Shown here piece after piece: positions 25,961-37,960 of a stretch of 64,000 bases of DNA. The DNA is taken from positions 15,490,362-15,554,361 of the forward strand of contig CM067343.1 in NCBI GenBank assembly GCA_034190875.2, read 5' to 3'. Under the pieces are notes generated by a model that saw only the letters and a list, made by a program, of their open reading frames with translations, made no database searches and had not been told where the DNA came from. The number at the start of each line of letters is the position of its first letter. The stretch's first letter is position 1. This stretch comes from Urechis unicinctus. Taxonomy: Eukaryota > Annelida > Polychaeta > Xenopneusta > Urechidae. The translations under genes were made by a program, and so were the position numbers.

Positions 25961-26260
25961 AGTTTTGAGGTGCACAAGCATTTGAGTACCTTTAGAGTTA
26001 GATGACTCAAAGGAACCCAAAAACCAAAAAAATTGGGTACGATATATCTGTTGATGCTATGGACGGCAAGGGTAGTCCTACGTTATGTAATGAGCATAAT
26101 TTGTTAGAGCTTGTCAGGAGGAACCGTTCGCGTCCGCCATTGTGTTTCGGTGAATGGTTCCACAAAACTCAGAGCAAATGACTAGACTGAAAACCCATTC
26201 ATTGCAAGTCCCGGCGCGTTGTACTCCTCTTACTTAATCGAGGTCCAATTCCGCTACGAA
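25960..26260 (-). pseudogene. GPCR relic 3: N-terminus only, body deleted
   Basis: On the minus strand the start MADANGSS is readable at about 26,130, followed by a stop, then QALTN, DYP and QIYR. The 3' flank (module A end) lies immediately to the left at 25,960, so the entire helical bundle was removed by a clean internal deletion while both flanks stayed. Confidence 0.6.
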
Positions 26261-26980
26261 GAGAAATCAAACATAAGCAAGGACAAAATATATGTTGCAC
26301 GCCTGTCGCACTTGACGCACTGAATATGGCAACGCAACATGGATACAGCTGGTTGCAGAAGCCTGCAATTGGTCTTAATGAGGGTAAAATGTCGTGTCTG
26401 TTCGACCAAGTGTGAGGGGCGCAACGTAAATAACAGTATTCCAGTCAAAACCAAGCCATGCGACATGATATTTCCTCCAAACATCTCTGCTTGACTAGCA
26501 GACGTGTTACAGTAGGTCCCGAACTATGTAAAAATGCAGAGCTGATTAGATATCAGTATCGGGACCCAGTTGCCCTTGGCAGCAATATAGTCGAACTCGA
26601 GATGAACGTTCAGGCAGTATCTCATTACGCTCTTGTTCCATCATGCGATCCGTCCAGGCCCAAATCTTGAGATAAATAGAACAGTGTCAACTTCTACATC
26701 AGTTAGGTTCGTGCTTGCATATTAAAACATCTTTAAAAATATATTTTTAAGGACACCTCACCTGTTGCCAGTGCTCACTCATGGGAATAACCACGGGAAA
26801 TAATGCTAAAACATGCGTCTGTATGATAAAACAACAACATGACTTTCTGTTGTGCTCAAGCTCCCTGTGGCGATCGTGATGAACACCGCGCTGTCCAGAT
26901 TGATGGTTCTGATGGATAGATAACTCTCGAAATGTTAGCTTAAATACTGTGTTCATTCAGGTATTGAAATATCTTTACAT
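26260..26980 (+). repeat. Module K copy with conserved frame
   Basis: Plus frame 26,458-26,670 (GSNIVELEMNVQAVSHYALV) corresponds to GTNIVEINVQVVFDLALVQ on the minus strand at 39,350. 26,765-26,840 is the patch duplicated near 1,085. Unidentified. Confidence 0.5.
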
Positions 26981-27614
26981 TAAAATGTCGTTAACACTTA
27001 CATGACACTGGAGCCTTAATAATATATAGCATCTAGATGATCAAAAATACTACTCTTGGTTAAATATAAATCCATTAACTATATAGACGGTGCCCCGAGT
27101 CAATATTGCATAGCGAATCAGGCGGGACAGTTACGCGTTAACAGAGGCTGATATATGTATATGACCCTCTATGTAAGAATGATCAACAATTAGACCAATC
27201 ATAGCAGAACAACGGCTATGACAAATGGATTAAACTAGGCAAGGCGCTCGTACCGGGTTTTTTGATGATCATCTTCAGCTTGGATATGAGAGATAGTTAG
27301 TAGGATTAAAAGTGCTAGATTAAAGGTGCTTGGTTTTGTGAGATCAATGCGAATCGCCCAACATCGAAAGATAAAATAGTTACGTGCAGTGATTCTTATT
27401 GCAATGGGACTCATTAATCAATGTTTTGAAGACTATGTTCTGATTATCTCTTCTTGGAAAACGAGAATTAGTCATGTCACTGTCAGAATCGATAGCGCTG
27501 TTTTCGGACATATATGGTTAGAATCTGTGCAACAGAATACCAACTGCATTATCTGGATTGGAAGGCTCAAGCATTTGAGACCACTCATAACTCTATTGCA
27601 GAATCGTCCAACTC
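26980..27614 (+). repeat. Module L, extended copy
   Basis: 26,980-27,240 is L proper. 27,240-27,600 matches 35,710-36,050 (caagataaaatagttacg-type word; ttgcaatgggactcat), which there is cut by the TA tract and here by the insert beginning at 27,615. Plus frame 27,389-27,622 is open for 77 codons; not identified. Confidence 0.55.
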
Positions 27615-28150
27615 AAAGTTGATTAAAGTTCTCTCTCCATTTCGGCAACCCTTTAACCCTTTAGGACAAAAAATAATTCTAGTCTATACTCCTGGCGTCT
27701 CAGCTCCTCTTTTTCGCCCTGCAGCGATAGCTCACTTGATATTGTCTTGGATGAGCGGAGAAGCCACGAATCTCAAAGAAATCGTTGTAAATGCACCTAT
27801 GCTGCTGGCATCAAACGTCATGATAGAATTGACTTCGGCTGAAGTCAAAGTTGAGCTCGTAACGGACGCCATAGTGCTTTAAGAGCTCCATGGTTTAGCG
27901 TGACCCTTCGGCGGTAACAAAAAAGTGCTGCAAAGCCATGATACCAATAATATAGAAAATAGTCGAAGAAGGGACAGCAGATTGATACAAGTCCAGTCAC
28001 AGCAGAGAGTAACCGAAAGAGGCAGCGCACGGGGATAAACGACTATAGTAAACCCCGCTAGGGGTGAGATGAAGCAGGACAAGGTATCGCAAGTTAGCCG
28101 AACAGAGAGAACGCCTGATGGCGAGACACATGAGAGAGGAGGAGGCTAAT
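27615..28150 (+). pseudogene. Unidentified reading-frame segment, better copy
   Basis: Partner of 1,453-1,990. The plus frame 27,514-27,882 starts in the flanking module L and runs to a TAA: FRQPFNPLGQK, IILVYTPGVSAP, LFRPAAIAHLILSWMSGEA, NLKEIVVNAPMLL, LTSAEVKVELVTDAIVL. Composition is protein-like, with alternating hydrophobic positions, but no family is recognised and the start is not credible because it lies in unrelated sequence. A fragment of a gene captured by an element or duplication is one reading. An accidental open frame preserved by the recency of the duplication is the other. Confidence 0.4.
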
Positions 28151-28925
28151 TACTTGCTATTAAAAATTAAATAGCGTTATAATGAAGTCAAAAAGAGAGC
28201 GTACACATATACAGATTTTAGCAATGCGATACACTCTTCAACATCAGGGTATCCAATCAGAGCGTTATTATGTCACTGTATATTACAGATGATGCAGCGC
28301 CGTATGCATTAGCTCTGTTAGGAGAAGCTCACATTGACTTAACAGCTAGTCAGGCTGGATAGATTGCTACGTTTACACAGGAACATGTCGCCAAGTGATA
28401 TCATTGTCTGCATTTGTATTATGCATCGCTATTGTATTTCTAAACTGTTCGGTTCTTTGTCGTTATTCGCACGTTGAATACCTAAGCGAGTTAAATAGCA
28501 ATTATAACTCACCGTATCTATGACAACATATATATTGAGCTAGGCATAGCTGTGAGTTTGCCGAATATCGACAGCCAAAAGTTAAAACATGTGTGTTATT
28601 GCTGCTATATTAATTCATGCAGCGTACATGGAGTAGATGCAATCATCCGTGGCGCGCCAAACCCTCGATGGGTACCATGCTTGCATTGTGGATAAGTTCT
28701 GTGTCTGCCTACAAAGCTACCCCTGCTATTTTCTCTTTAACGGATCAATGCAAATGACCCACGTCCCAAACGGCACCACAATGACACACGTAAGGCTTGA
28801 CAAAGGCTCCCTCAACCATCTTTCATGGACTAATTAATGACTCCCCTAATTTCTTCTAGGACTAAGCAATGTTTGGAAAATTACGTGACAAAATAACAAT
28901 TGAGCGTCCACACATTCCATTCAGC
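28150..28925 (+). repeat. Modules M and N (recent duplicate of 1,990-2,692)
   Basis: Very close to 1,990-2,692 with a 66-bp segment (tttctaaactgttcggttct onward) retained here. The match ends at attccattcag on both sides, after which this copy enters module G. Confidence 0.7.
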
Positions 28926-29381
28926 GTGGAGGATTATTTGCTTGACATGAAAGCAAAGCTGCGGTCGACATATTTATCAACAGTATACGTAGCTAATTAG
29001 ATAAACTATTTCGCGAATCTTGCTGTGCTGTGATTAAAATTACCTCCGACGGCGACAGTTCTTATGCGCTTTCCTGATAGCGTACACAAACCACGAAACC
29101 GTTTCATTAACCCCCAATATCAACTGACCGTTCCCACTGCAACAGAATACGTAAATTCACAGTAGCAGCTTTGGCAGTATTGATATTATCATTAGTACAT
29201 GAATCAGCTGTATCTAGAAATCGGCTTTGCTTCTGATGTTATTTGTCAAGGGCAGTTGCAGCTCTCATTCAAGATCCTCGAGGTATGTTACAAGAATGCA
29301 TAGCCAAGACACATTATCAACTACAATGTTTTATCATGTTCGTCGTTTGCATTCTGCGTGGCTTTCGCATATAATAGACAT
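28925..29381 (+). repeat. Module G/H copy
   Basis: Matches 17,660-17,960 and 55,340-55,750 (tgtgattaaaattacctccg; tagtacatgaatcagctgta), then 29,300-29,370 matches H at 3,100-3,170. Joined directly to minisatellite at 29,382. Confidence 0.55.
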
Positions 29382-29602
29382 GTATGTTGGGGCTATGTCA
29401 ATGAATTTGCATGGTGAGTCTTTTACAATGATATGATAGGGTGAGGCTATGTCAGTAATATGGTAATGTGAGGCTGCGTAAATGATATGAAACGGTGAGG
29501 CCAAGCCTAATGAAATGGTATGTGGCGGCTATGTCAATGATAATGTAAGATAAGCCTATGTCAGTGAGGTGGTATGGTGAATGAATCCACTTACATAGCT
29601 TT
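29382..29602 (+). repeat. 27-bp minisatellite segment, recent duplicate
   Basis: Nearly identical to 31,033-31,254, far closer than any other pair of satellite segments. It contains about eight degenerate 27-bp units ending at ggtgaatgaatccacttaca. Confidence 0.8.
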
Positions 29603-30000
29603 TGCAGTCGACTAAATCGAAAAGTTGTCTAGGGACAGAACAGGTATGACAAAAACAGCACTGGGAATTGGACATTGGCATGTCTGCTACTAAATAAATA
29701 TTAAGCATCAAAAACATTCCTTTTAGAGGCGGGATAAAAAGAAATCACGTTTGCATTGGAATACAGAGCAGCTGCTGCTGGGATGAAGTGTTTTTGTAAG
29801 TGATTCAGTAACATGAAATATATATAAATTATTCAAACAGCTGCAGTATGTCGGAGGTTAGGAATGGTTCTATTGGTTCAATTTGCAGTATGACTCGACG
29901 GCATACATTACCTTATAGGCATGAATGCATACCGTTGTTTTGGGGATGTGCGATACAATTGTGAACCAGCGAAATTTCGAAAAATTATGCAACCACCCTA
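29603..30000 (+). repeat. Module N end and O fragment
   Basis: Picks up at the gcagtcgactaaatcgaaaa box of N with no N start, then the agagcagctgctgctgggat word and the 57,250-57,400-type segment (catgaatgcataccgttgtt). Confidence 0.55.
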
Positions 30001-30540
30001 ACAATCCTAGTCATTTTGAATAATTGTTCTCACACAGTGGTCATTATAAGAAACAACGAAGAAAGGGGCGGCATGCCATGATATTGCTTACCTGGCAATA
30101 CATTCAGCAGAGGTATTGCTTATTGCAGTGACACCGACTCTAATCAGCTTTGCAAAGGAAAAAGCTAATTGAGAAACGACCAACTGGATGAGATTCATCA
30201 GCATACGTGATATATCATGGTGATATAAGCTATGTGAGACGCAATAAGATGATGATAAGTGGGTACGGGACCTATCGACTGTAGTTACGTAGCAAGGCAG
30301 TTGACAGCAGCCGCTTTCACCCGCCGACGTTTTACCTATGAATGTACTTCGTTGAAGCTAACTTGCACAACAAGGATTGAGTGGACATGAATATGTCAAA
30401 GAGGGTTATAATACCAGCCCGGACATGCAGTGGCCACCCCAAATTACAAATAACACACGCTTACGCTGACAGGCTGTTTGGGTACGCTCTCCTGTATGAT
30501 TTGTAGCTCGGCTTGCTTTACTCTTGAAGCATGGGGATGT
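30000..30540 (+). repeat. Module P copy
   Basis: Sister of 12,203-12,780 without a preceding TA tract. No long frame. Confidence 0.6.
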
Positions 30541-31254
30541 GGCGGTGGAATTGCTTGAACGCGGAGTGAAAGTCGGAGTAACGAGGCATAATGTGCCTAG
30601 TGAACGTGACTGGTTCTAGGAGCTACATCCACGGTCAACCGAGAAGGACGCAATAATTCTACATATCACTGTGCACAGAAAGGCTGATCGAAAAATAAAC
30701 AGGTTATGTCAGTGATGCGACAAGTTGAAGCTACTGTCATAATATGGAGATTTGTCCGCAGTAAAGTGTGGTGAAATTGTGCACGTGAATTAATATGGTG
30801 CATCCCTGTCCGTATTGTTTTTTGGTGGTGAAACGATCTTTCTGATGTATTATGATGATGCCCTGTCACAGATGTGTAACAGTGATGCCCTGTACATGAT
30901 ATGCTGTGGTGAAGCCCTGTGCATGAAGTGTTTTGGTAAAGTACTGTATATTATTTATTATGGTGAGGCTATTCCAAGATATGGTATGTTGCGGCTATGT
31001 CACTGCAATAGTACGATGGCTCTTTTTCAATTATATGGTATGTTGGGGCTATGTCAATGAATTTGTATGGTGAGTCTTTTACAATGATATGATAAGGTGA
31101 GGCTATGTCAGTAATATGGTAATGTGAGGCTGCGTAAATGATATGAAACGGTGAGGCCAAGCCAATGATATGGTATGTGGCGGCTATGTCAATGATAATG
31201 TAAGGTAAGCCTATGTCAATGAGGTGGTATGGTGAATGAATCCACTTACATAGC
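30540..31254 (+). repeat. 27-bp minisatellite array with lead-in
   Basis: Lead-in 30,540-30,770 as at 12,780. The array runs to 31,254. Plus frame 30,815-31,060 reads the nine-residue period (YMICCGEAL, CMKCFGKVL). Confidence 0.75.
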
Positions 31255-32037
31255 CAAACACACCTTCACTACTGATCACTGCGATCGTTGTCCAGCAGGA
31301 GCAGATCATTACATTGACACATATGCTATTCCTGTGTAACATAATTGTGTTACTGTATAATTTAAACTGGCTGGATAGGCTTAACAAACTGTGACATCTG
31401 ATTGAGCAGACACGAAACCTGGCATGAAATAATGTGCCATAATGACATTCCAAGTTGTAACACTGCTGGACAAGTGTTATCGTCTGGACAACAAGACCTT
31501 TGCATCAAGAAATACATGCGCAACATTGATAACGCATGATGTAAGGAGGGCGCTAAGAGGTGCTGCATCAGTTACTCTACTGCTAAGGAGGCAATGGGGA
31601 ATTGCATTGGAACAGATACATCGGAAGTGCACAAGCTAGCATCATACCTTGGTAATTACAGAGTGACACATTATTGCGTTATAATGCCGCTGTATTTCAC
31701 TGATGAAGCAGCGCCGTATACAATAGCGCTAAAGGGCAGACGCACGAGGTGCTAATCTGCCTATATGGCGTCCTACCGTTAAAGGGTAATACGCAGCTAG
31801 GCGAAAACACTGTATGCATTCATATGTTACATCACTGTTGTATTTCTGACAAGACGGCAACAACACGTTTATTTATGGCATGAAGGTTTATGGAGGGGGT
31901 GGGAGGGTGAAACTGTTCCGCTCTTTCCATAAATCGTAGCTTGTACAATTCATACCGTATAAGATAACTATTATAACTCACCGTAACTATGAAAGCATAT
32001 CTATAGAGCTATGCAGCATTGTCAGTATTTTAACCGC
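31255..32037 (+). repeat. Unassigned 100 bp, module O, module N start
   Basis: 31,255-31,360 matches nothing recognised. 31,370-31,740 matches 8,620-8,990. 31,740-32,037 is module N up to gcattgtcagtat, where an insertion interrupts it. Confidence 0.55.
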
Positions 32038-32590
32038 GAATGTCGGCACTCTTTGTGGTTGTAGTGATGACGACGAGACGTCGATTGAATGGTAACAGAA
32101 AAACTGATGTTTATTTGTGAATTTGGGACTATGGATTCCATATCCTGCAAGTCTTAATATAAATTACATAACTGTGGTATGGAGTAAATCTGGTGATGTC
32201 CAGAGGCAACTGCTGAGCTGGAATTCCAGTCTGCTATATGCTGTACGGAATTGGCCTTCCAAGTTAGTGATTTTAACTTCTGTGGACGGAGGTATCTATA
32301 AAAGTGTGTGGCGTCGTCAGCAAGCGTGGAGGTACAATTACTTTCAGCAATTAGCTTTAATTGAAGATCAAACGAGCTGATGTTAATTGTTATGAGAATT
32401 GACGGGTTTGGAATGTGTACTTCAAAGGGCTCCACTCGCTCCGAGTGGACTATCTAATTTGGAAATTAATCCGTTCGGAACATTAACTTCGGAAACCAAG
32501 GATTAGTATTTGAGAGGTGGGGGGATTATGACTCCACACTGGTTGATGACGATTATTACGGTGAATACATACAATCTAACTGATAAGGAC
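32038..32590. mobile_element. Single-copy insert splitting a module N copy
   Basis: About 550 bp absent from all other N copies: N stops at cattgtcagtat and resumes at gcatgccggaaattgac, which are contiguous at 9,255-9,275. The insert holds a perfect 8-bp hairpin (32,431-32,449). Open frames are 32,117-32,380 plus (87 codons) and 32,435-32,154 minus (93 codons), neither recognised. Ends tttaaccgcg and, reversed, tttaccgtcc are only weakly alike, and no convincing target duplication is visible, so element class is unknown. Confidence 0.4.
32431..32449. other. Perfect hairpin
   Basis: tccactcg and its exact complement cgagtgga flank a 3-base loop inside the single-copy insert. This is stable enough to form in single-stranded DNA or RNA. 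Role unknown. Confidence 0.7.
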
Positions 32591-33380
32591 GGTAAAGCAT
32601 GCCGGAAATTGACAGCCATTAATGTAAATGAGGTAATTTATTGTTGCCGTATTGAGTTATGCATCATATATAGTGAATATTCAACCATCCGTGGCGCGGT
32701 GAACACTCAAAGCAGGCTCTGCACATAAATTGCTTCCCTAATTCCCATTATACTATGCTATGTTTGACAAATAACGCGTCAAAATATGAATTGTAAATAA
32801 GGTAACAATTCTTAATCTGGAGGTTCTATATAACAATTGAGCATCAACATATTCCATTCAGACACATTATAATGACCAATTTGGTAACATGACATATATA
32901 ACACTTGTTCATACGGCTGTTTGTCAGACTTTCCGAATGGTTTGATTTGTTACTGCGCAGAATGGCCTTGATCATATGTAGCAGCTATTCTGCAATAATG
33001 CATACATTTGTTTTGCAGTCGTGCGATATGTTTGCGAACCATTTTCAAAATACGCACAAAGACTGTGAAATCAAACAAAAGAATTCCTGCAAACCCCAAC
33101 AAACAATCATTAGTGTTTAAATAAGAGTTTATAGGATGATTAACTAAATGCTATGTACTGGCCAACTTTCTCGCTGTAGCTTGCTAGAAGACAGTTAACT
33201 GACCAACAAGTTGTGATTGAACATGTTCATTCACTATGTGTATTAATTTGATTTACTCGAGACCGAGTAGAAATAATGACGATATCCAACACTCAACATC
33301 GTTCATAATATTGACCGGCTAAGTTGTTCCTGGGAACATCTACTTGCGGTGGTAAGTAGTACAAAGGTTTAGTCAACTAC
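32590..33380 (+). repeat. Module N remainder and module O
   Basis: N to about 32,890. O then carries plus frame 32,905-33,120 (SEWFDLLLRRMALIICSSY), the partner of 23,141-23,344. 33,150-33,370 matches 23,390-23,580. Confidence 0.55.
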
Positions 33381-34190
33381 GAACTATTACGAAAGTAACG
33401 GAGCATGACGTAATGTACTGGTTTTGCGCATGGTTAGCGAAAACGCAAGTATAACAGCATAAGAATCCGCATTCATTACCACATGGTGGCAGCGAGGCAC
33501 ATATTGGACATTTCCAATCATTATTCAACTACTAACTGATAATAACGGCTAAATGACGGAATGTATCCTATTGTTCGCAGTTATAACATCTCAAGTCTCC
33601 GCTTTCAGTACACATGGCTGCAGCGAGGCACCTATTGGACTTTTCCAATCGTTGCAATCGTAAAGTGGTCCGTATCACTGGAACTGAACAGAGCGGAGGC
33701 ATGACATCATACATAGAACAGCTGGAAAGACAAACGGGGAGAAAATTTCCCAACGGGTGAGATTTATTAGCCTACGCAATATATCAAGGTGATATAAGCA
33801 TTGAGAGACGCAAGGAGGACGAACATAAGTGGGTGCGGGACCTACCCATTCTAGTCGCAGAGCAAGACAGTGACATAATCCGCTCTCATCCAACGACGAG
33901 TTACCTCGAACTTACACGACAAGGATGAAGAGGACATGAACATGTCGTCGCGAAGTAAGTGGGTCAGGACTAGGAAGGCCATTTGACCAGCCTAGACAAG
34001 TAATGGTCTCCTCATATTACACGTTACCCCTGTTAATAATGGCAGGCCGCTCGGATGTGCGTTGTGGTGTTTTTCTTTGTGGCTCGGCGCCCATCACCCT
34101 CCGGGCAAGGAGATATGACACTGCGATCTGAATGTCTTATCGGAAAACTAACGGGATATGTCTGTGATACGATAAGCTAAAGCTAATAAG
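33380..34190 (+). repeat. Module P with internal tandem duplication
   Basis: About 130-150 bp around the ggcagcgaggcac word is present twice, at 33,380-33,530 and 33,530-33,660. Then P and its B-like end continue to 34,090, followed by a short satellite lead-in with no array. Confidence 0.55.
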
Positions 34191-34700
34191 TGCGAATTAA
34201 TGATACCTACCCATTCACTGGCATCATATGCAACAGAGCACGAACCACCATCAACTATTTTTGTGCCATTACCTGTTGGATGCTCATCTACCCAAGTGGC
34301 TGGGAAGTATCGTAAAGCCTCCTGGCCAATCCGTAAGGGCATTGATCTCGGTGTTGTTAGTAAAATTTATTTTGATCAATCAAATATTTTTTGCGTGCTG
34401 ATCAGAAAAGTCATCCGCCGGTCATTGACGGCTTGCTAATCATAACATGAAATAGTCAGCCAGTCTTTATTTAACATGTTTTTATCGTCCCACTCCAGTC
34501 TGAATGGTTATTTTAGACAGGTCGTTCTAATATTATTTTTTTCGGTGGCCAATAGTTCCATCGACTGAGTGACATATATTTGCCCATGTCACGACTTTAC
34601 ATAAGCTCGCCAACAGGAACATACTCGTTATTAAATTGCTTGCCAACATATGGAAAACAACCTATCGTGGTAGTCACGATCAATGAATCGCTTGTTCGAT
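34190..34700 (+). repeat. Module I copy with conserved frame
   Basis: Plus frame 34,200-34,439 parallels 24,103-24,519 over about 60 residues (VPLPVGCSSTQ; KASWPIRKGID). Unidentified. 34,500-34,690 matches 24,530-24,660. Confidence 0.45.
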
Positions 34701-35240
34701 CACAAGCACAGCTGATGGTGTTAGCTTTGAAATGTTATCTTGAAGAACTTCTGCGGGAGCAGGTGACTGGTGTAATTACTCACTCCCCATGCCCAATAGG
34801 AACCAACAAAGGGTAATAATAGTAAAATATGGGGACTGTATGATATAATTGCAACATGATTTCCGTTGTGATCAAGCTCCCTGTTGTGATCGTGATGATC
34901 ATCCGTTCCGCGCTGTCCAGATTGATGGCTCTTAATAAATGATACGCTAGATTTTAGCTTAAATACTGTGTTTATTCAGGTATTGACATATCTTTACATT
35001 AAAATGTCGTGAACGTTGAGATAAAACTGGAGTAATATATAGCATCAAGTTGAATATAAACCCATTAACTATAGAGACCTTGCCAATACTGCATAGCGAA
35101 TCAGGCGGGACAGCTACGCGATAACAGAGGCTGATATGTGTACAAGACCTTGTAATTCAGAATGGTCAATTATGGGGAGCAACGGAAGTGACACAGAGCG
35201 GCTTTGAGATCAAAAGTAGGAAGTTATGTGGAATTTAAGA
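34700..35240 (+). repeat. Modules K and L, truncated
   Basis: 34,740-34,990 matches 26,770-26,960. 34,990-35,190 matches L at 27,000-27,200. Confidence 0.55.
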
Positions 35241-35520
35241 GTGGCACAGTACTGTTCTTCACAATACACGCGCTTCAGACAGGCCCAGAACTTCTCGCTT
35301 TATCAGCAGTTGATAGATCGATAAGTTCAACGCAATCAAATATACTGCTATATCATTGAACAGTTCCGGCACACTGGTGACCTTACGAATGCCCAAAATC
35401 AGCATGGCCATGAATACAATACGAGGAGCTTGGAAGGGGAAGAACATAATGATTATGCTCATCAATATAAGTGTAATGTAACTCCTCCTTTTGACTGTTC
35501 AAATCTTGTTACCTACTACA
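35240..35520 (-). pseudogene. GPCR relic 4: TM6-TM7 and tail
   Basis: The minus frame from 35,465 reads MSIIIMFFPFQAPRIVFMAM (TM6; parallel to MSIIVVFFIC-stop-APYVVYIAML in relic 9), then GIRKVTS, LFNDIAVYLIALNLSIYQLL (TM7 region). The NSSINYIVY signature is reduced to NLSIYQLL. A tail with a KRV.CEEQYCAT-type run can be read in the shifted frame. The cysteine-proline part of TM6 has become PFQAP. Surrounded on both sides by module L, so only this C-terminal piece was transposed or retained. Confidence 0.65.
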
Positions 35521-36053
35521 CTTAATTGAATATAAATACATCAACTATTTAAACAATGCCCCGATTTTGATATTGATCCAATGATGTAATGTGAATTACT
35601 CGGAACAGCTACGTGTTAACATAGGTCATTATAAGGCTGACCTGTGTATAAGACCTTGCAAGTAAGAACGTTCAACAACACGACCAATTGTGGGAGAACA
35701 ACGACAATGACAAATGGATTATACTACGCAAGGTACTCGCCCCTGGTGTTTTGATGACCTTTTAGAGCGCGGATTTGAAAGATCAAAAGTAGGATAAAAC
35801 GTGCTAGTTCAAAGGTGTTTGATTTAGTAACATCGATGTGAATTACCCAAAATTCAAAGATAAAATAGTTACGTACAGAGATGACAATTGCAATGGGACT
35901 CATCAATCAATGTTGTAAAGAAAGTCTATGTTCTGATTACAGCTTCTCAGGAAACGAGAATCAGTCCTGTCACTGTCAGATTCGATTGCGTTTTTATCGT
36001 ACAGATATGGTTCCAATCTTCACGACCCAATACAAGATTCATTCTCTTGAGAC

Positions 36054-36056
<3 letters not shown>
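35520..36056 (+). repeat. Module L, second copy, extended
   Basis: Repeats L (35,520-35,700) only about 500 bp after the previous L, with receptor relic 4 between them. It continues like 27,240-27,590 until the TA tract. Confidence 0.6.
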
Positions 36057-36288
<232 letters not shown>

Positions 36289-36800
36289 TGAAAAATCTAC
36301 ACTTCTTTTATGCATGACGATTTATCATACACGTGCACTTTTGGGTTTTTTTTCCCTATTGAATAAGATTTTATATTTGTGTATGATATCGGGCGATAGG
36401 TTGAGTGACCTGCTACATTATTGGAGTGTTAGGTCCCTAAACCCATATCTAAGCAGGCTGCGTCTACACGAACTCAGATTAGCCTAATACACATTCACTG
36501 TGTAAAATTGGCTGTGATACGCATGTCAGGTCAGCATATATATTTTGATTATTGGGCATAGCTACCACCATGTATAACTTTTAATTATCTTAAAATTCGC
36601 CAATATGCGTCTTTTTGCGATACTTGGTCTTGGCCTCAATTCAAATTTGTTCATTCTACGCCACACATCATTATGATGGCCACTTGGTCTGACACACACG
36701 ACCTTTTGTCAATGTAAAATGTCTTGGTTCGCTGCTATACCTAGCGCCCTACGACCGACATGTGTGCAATTATCAATTCGACCTTTCTGATAATGTTATT
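36289..36800 (-). repeat. Unassigned 130 bp, then module K inverted
   Basis: 36,289-36,410 is not matched elsewhere. 36,410-36,800 matches 39,375-39,630 and 60,670-61,010 (cagattagcctaatacacat-type word) and is the reverse of the K region upstream of receptor relics. Confidence 0.55.
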
Positions 36801-37135
36801 TCCCTTTGTTGTAGAAACAGACATCGATTGCGGCTTGTACTTAAACGAGCACAACGGGCCCAATTACGCAACGAAGAATCTTCAGTCTCAGGGTTTGCTG
36901 TGACTACACATAATCTCAATGGCGGACGCGAGGAGTTCCTCACTGCCAGCATTAATTAATTCTATTCATAACATGACATTGAACTACCTTTACCATGACG
37001 AATTGTCCCCGGCAGCGCACCCTGCCCCCCTTATCATGAACCGATATATCGAATATATAGTTTGCGGTTTTGAATCCTGGGAATCATCCTTGCTGTAATA
37101 GTTCTCAGCCGCACCTCCACTAACTCCCATCTGAT
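36800..37135 (+). pseudogene. GPCR relic 5: N-terminus and TM1
   Basis: From ATG at 36,919 a clean frame runs 60 codons: MADARSSSLPALINSIHNMT (NMT glycosylation-type site), then YHDELSPAAHPAPLIMNRYI, before a stop. A one-base shift restores TM1: LGIILAVIVLSRTSTNSHL, then SLASAE of TM2 entry. The relic is cut at about 37,135, where direct-orientation module B begins. Same orientation and near-identical to relics 6 and 7. The preceding 36,820-36,915 is conserved among all copies and would be 5' leader. Confidence 0.7.
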
Positions 37136-37960
37136 CTCACTAGCATCGGCAGAATACATCAAGGTGATATAAATTTGGCGAGACGCAAATAGAAAAAAAT
37201 GAGTGAGTAAAGGATGAACAGGACATGAATATGTGATGGCGAGGCGAAGTGGATCAGGACTAGGAGGTCCATTTGACCAGCCTGGACAAGTAGTGTTCAC
37301 CTCAAATTACAAATAATGGGTGTACTGTATGATTTGGCCCCCACCGCTAATTTGTTTCTACGACGATCGCATGACTGCATAATACGACGCACACATCTCA
37401 ACGTGCGTATTTCCTTTTAAGAATAACATCGGCTGCATATTGTGATAAGCGTATTCATAATGAAACTTTATACGCTCTGTTTCTCTGATATATCTCACAA
37501 TTAATCTTCCATCCTTTCATGCCGATGCGCAGTGACACGGCGCTCTGTATCTACTTATCACATAATAGGCGCTCGGCTGGTAGGCGTGTGTCAGGCTCGC
37601 AATAATCTTGACATTCTGTAGGCGTGTTCCAATTTTTCCTAGAAAACATGAGGCAGAGTCAAGAGAGGCCAACGCTCCATGACAATCGAGCCTTTTCCAC
37701 GAATAACGATATATTTTGGAGGAGGCATCCCGGCACGAACAAGTAAAAGCAACGCCAGGACAAGGGTTCGGAGTAGACAGAGGGAGTATCACGCTCCTAG
37801 AGTTAACCTTTAATTGAGGCAATTAAATCTGGAGAAGTTACTTGTAATGTTTCAAGATCCACAGCCCGTGATGATAGGATCATATATGACGAATAGTTCC
37901 GGGGGAGGAAGCTATTTATGCTAGGCAATCTGTGTACGACTGCAGAAGCAGGAATCAGTC
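37136..37960 (+). repeat. Modules B and C
   Basis: B as at 200-540, C as at 540-1,010. Minus frame 37,517-37,822 (101 codons; DCHGALASLDSASCFLGKI, AYQPSAYYVISRYRAP) matches the plus frame 42,164-42,460 in the inverted copy (LDCHGALACINTTPRFPGK, AYKPSAYYAIRRP). Unidentified. Confidence 0.55.

Noticed and set aside
32154-32435. 93-codon minus frame in the single-copy insert as a gene
   Set aside because: No homologous copy in the window to test it, an overlapping plus frame of similar length, and no recognisable motif.
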